Assembly: GCA_964541215.1 (NCBI GenBank)
Contig: CAZIPP010000083.1
Span: forward strand, 1 to 6,312
Direction of reading: 5' to 3'
DNA from: SIG469 sp964541215
Lineage (GTDB): Bacteria; Bacillota; Clostridia; Oscillospirales; Oscillospiraceae
Length of the DNA: 6,312 bases
Made by a program: the position numbers and the translations under genes. Shown here piece by piece: positions 5,795 through 6,312 of the stretch; position 1 is the stretch's first letter; each line of letters opens with the position of its first letter. The notes below the pieces were generated by a model. That model worked only from the letters and a program-made list of their open reading frames with translations, was not told where the DNA came from and searched no databases.

Positions 5795-6312
5795 TCAACG
5801 TTTACAATAAGCGTGATGCGATACATAGCTGCGGCTGATACCCAGCATTTGTGCCACCTCCCGCTGGCGGCAGGGCTTCAGGCCGCCCAAGCCATAGCGC
5901 AGCAGGATCACCTGCCGTTCCTGATCCGTCAGCGTATCTTCCACCGCCTGCCGCACCTGCCCGATGCGCTCCCGGTTGCTGACGGCCTCCAGCATATCCT
6001 CTTCCTCCCCCACCACATCCATGAGAGAAAGGGACGCCCCGTCGGTGCCGGTCTCGATAAAATCCGACAAAGACACGTCCTGCGCGCTCTTCTTCTGACT
6101 CCGAAAATGCATCAGGATCTCATTTTCCACGCAGCGGGCGGCATAAGTGGCCAGCCTTGCGCCTTTGGACGCGTCGAAGGTGGATATCCCTTTGATGAGT
6201 CCAATGGTTCCAATGGACACCAAGTCCTCCTGATCCGACGTTCCCGTGTAATACTTCTTCATGATGTGGGCCACAAGGCGCAGGTTCCGCTCGATGAGAA
6301 TATTGCGGGCCT
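5795..6312 (-). CDS. sigK: Sporulation sigma factor SigK, N-terminal portion, interrupted by the element
   Basis: 171 codons are visible on the minus strand; the start lies beyond the right edge. Seen in order: region 2.1 (ARNILIERNLRLVAHIMKKYY), region 2.2 (SDQEDLVSIGTIGLIKGI), region 2.3/2.4 (ARLATYAARCVENEILMHF), a linker with DVSLSDFIETGTD, region 4.1 (LTDQERQVILLRYGLGG), and the first part of region 4.2 (QREVAQMLGISRSYVS). SigK and SigE normally continue with RIEKKAL or similar; here the frame instead reads HHAYCKR and stops. The product as it stands lacks the rest of the -35-binding helix and should be inactive until the element is excised. Known: SigK directs late mother-cell genes for spore coat and cell lysis. 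SigE is the nearest alternative, but splitting by an element at this point is characteristic of sigK. The upstream promoter and pro-sequence are not in view. Confidence 0.88.
   Translation of the reverse strand, partial: ARNILIERNLRLVAHIMKKYYTGTSDQEDLVSIGTIGLIKGISTFDASKGARLATYAARCVENEILMHFRSQKKSAQDVSLSDFIETGTDGASLSLMDVVGEEEDMLEAVSNRERIGQVRQAVEDTLTDQERQVILLRYGLGGLKPCRQREVAQMLGISRSYVSHHAYCKR
5810..5824. other. Element/sigK attachment junction (one hybrid att site)
   Basis: Read on the minus strand, sigK homology holds through the Val and Ser codons (5822-5824 and 5819-5821) and fails at the next codon, CAT (5816-5818), where an Arg codon is expected. The crossover core therefore lies within a few bases of 5816-5824. 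The exact core and its central dinucleotide need the other end of the element. The flank on the element side (5788-5815) is A/T-rich, unlike sigK. Confidence 0.6.

Larger units (their letters stand above)
1..5820. mobile_element. skin-like element interrupting sigK (one end and part of its cargo)
   Basis: The stretch from the sigK break (about 5820) to the left edge is read as one integrated element. Seen: the sigK frame ends abruptly in the region 4.2 helix-turn-helix, and a large serine recombinase lies directly beside the break and converges with sigK. Known: in several Bacilli and Clostridia sigK is split by a skin element that its own serine recombinase (SpoIVCA in B. subtilis) excises in the mother cell, restoring the gene. 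Inferred: the metallopeptidase, the ATPase-protease pair, the 47-codon gene and the recombinase are all cargo. The other end, carrying the sigK 3' part, must lie left of position 1, so the total size is unknown. Whether excision is still active and developmentally timed cannot be told from this window. Confidence 0.8.

Noticed and set aside
1..6312. CRISPR array, tRNA/rRNA genes, or terminal repeats of an insertion sequence
   Set aside because: No regularly spaced repeats, cloverleaf-like sequence or paired terminal repeats beside a transposase were seen on reading both strands.

Overview
The window looks like part of the genome of an endospore-forming anaerobic Firmicute of the class Clostridia. 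The basis is the sporulation sigma factor gene at the right end, strong AGGAGG-type ribosome binding sites, and a large serine recombinase typical of gut Clostridia. I cannot name the family or genus with confidence. The right-hand gene (minus strand, 5795-6312) is the front part of sigK, the late mother-cell sigma factor. Its reading frame is cut inside the helix-turn-helix of region 4.2, right after SRSYVS, and then runs seven unrelated codons to a stop. This is the hallmark of a skin (sigK intervening) element. Everything left of about position 5820 is therefore read as element DNA. Its far end, with the 3' part of sigK, lies outside the window.

Layout from left to right: (1) the C-terminal end of a HELGH zinc metallopeptidase, 3-317; (2) a self-contained two-gene module with its own near-consensus sigma-A promoter (399-427), an AAA+ ATPase (469-1428), a large subtilisin-family (S8) protease (1432-3903) and a strong intrinsic terminator (3924-3953); (3) a 47-codon gene (4018-4161) followed by the large serine recombinase (4198-5787); (4) the attachment junction near 5810-5824 and the interrupted sigK, which converges with the recombinase.

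The ATPase-protease pair matches IetAS by gene order, size and motifs. IetAS was described as a protease-toxin/ATPase-antitoxin plasmid stability system on the Agrobacterium plasmid pTiC58, and was later reported among anti-phage systems. A developmental element would thus carry a defence and/or addiction cassette: kept in vegetative cells and in the spore line, dropped only in the doomed mother cell when sigK is rejoined.

The recombinase leader holds a striking RNA structure. A 17-base-pair hairpin (4173-4219) buries the recombinase ribosome binding site and leaves the start codon in the loop. A second hairpin (4162-4180) shares one arm with it, so the two cannot form together. Both sit directly after three in-frame stop codons that end the 47-codon gene, which suggests that translation or folding of this leader gates recombinase synthesis. 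A weak SigE-like promoter candidate lies just upstream. Base composition differs by part in sampled lines: about 62% G+C in sigK (5881-5940), 57% in the recombinase (4561-4620) and 43% in the ATPase gene (781-840).
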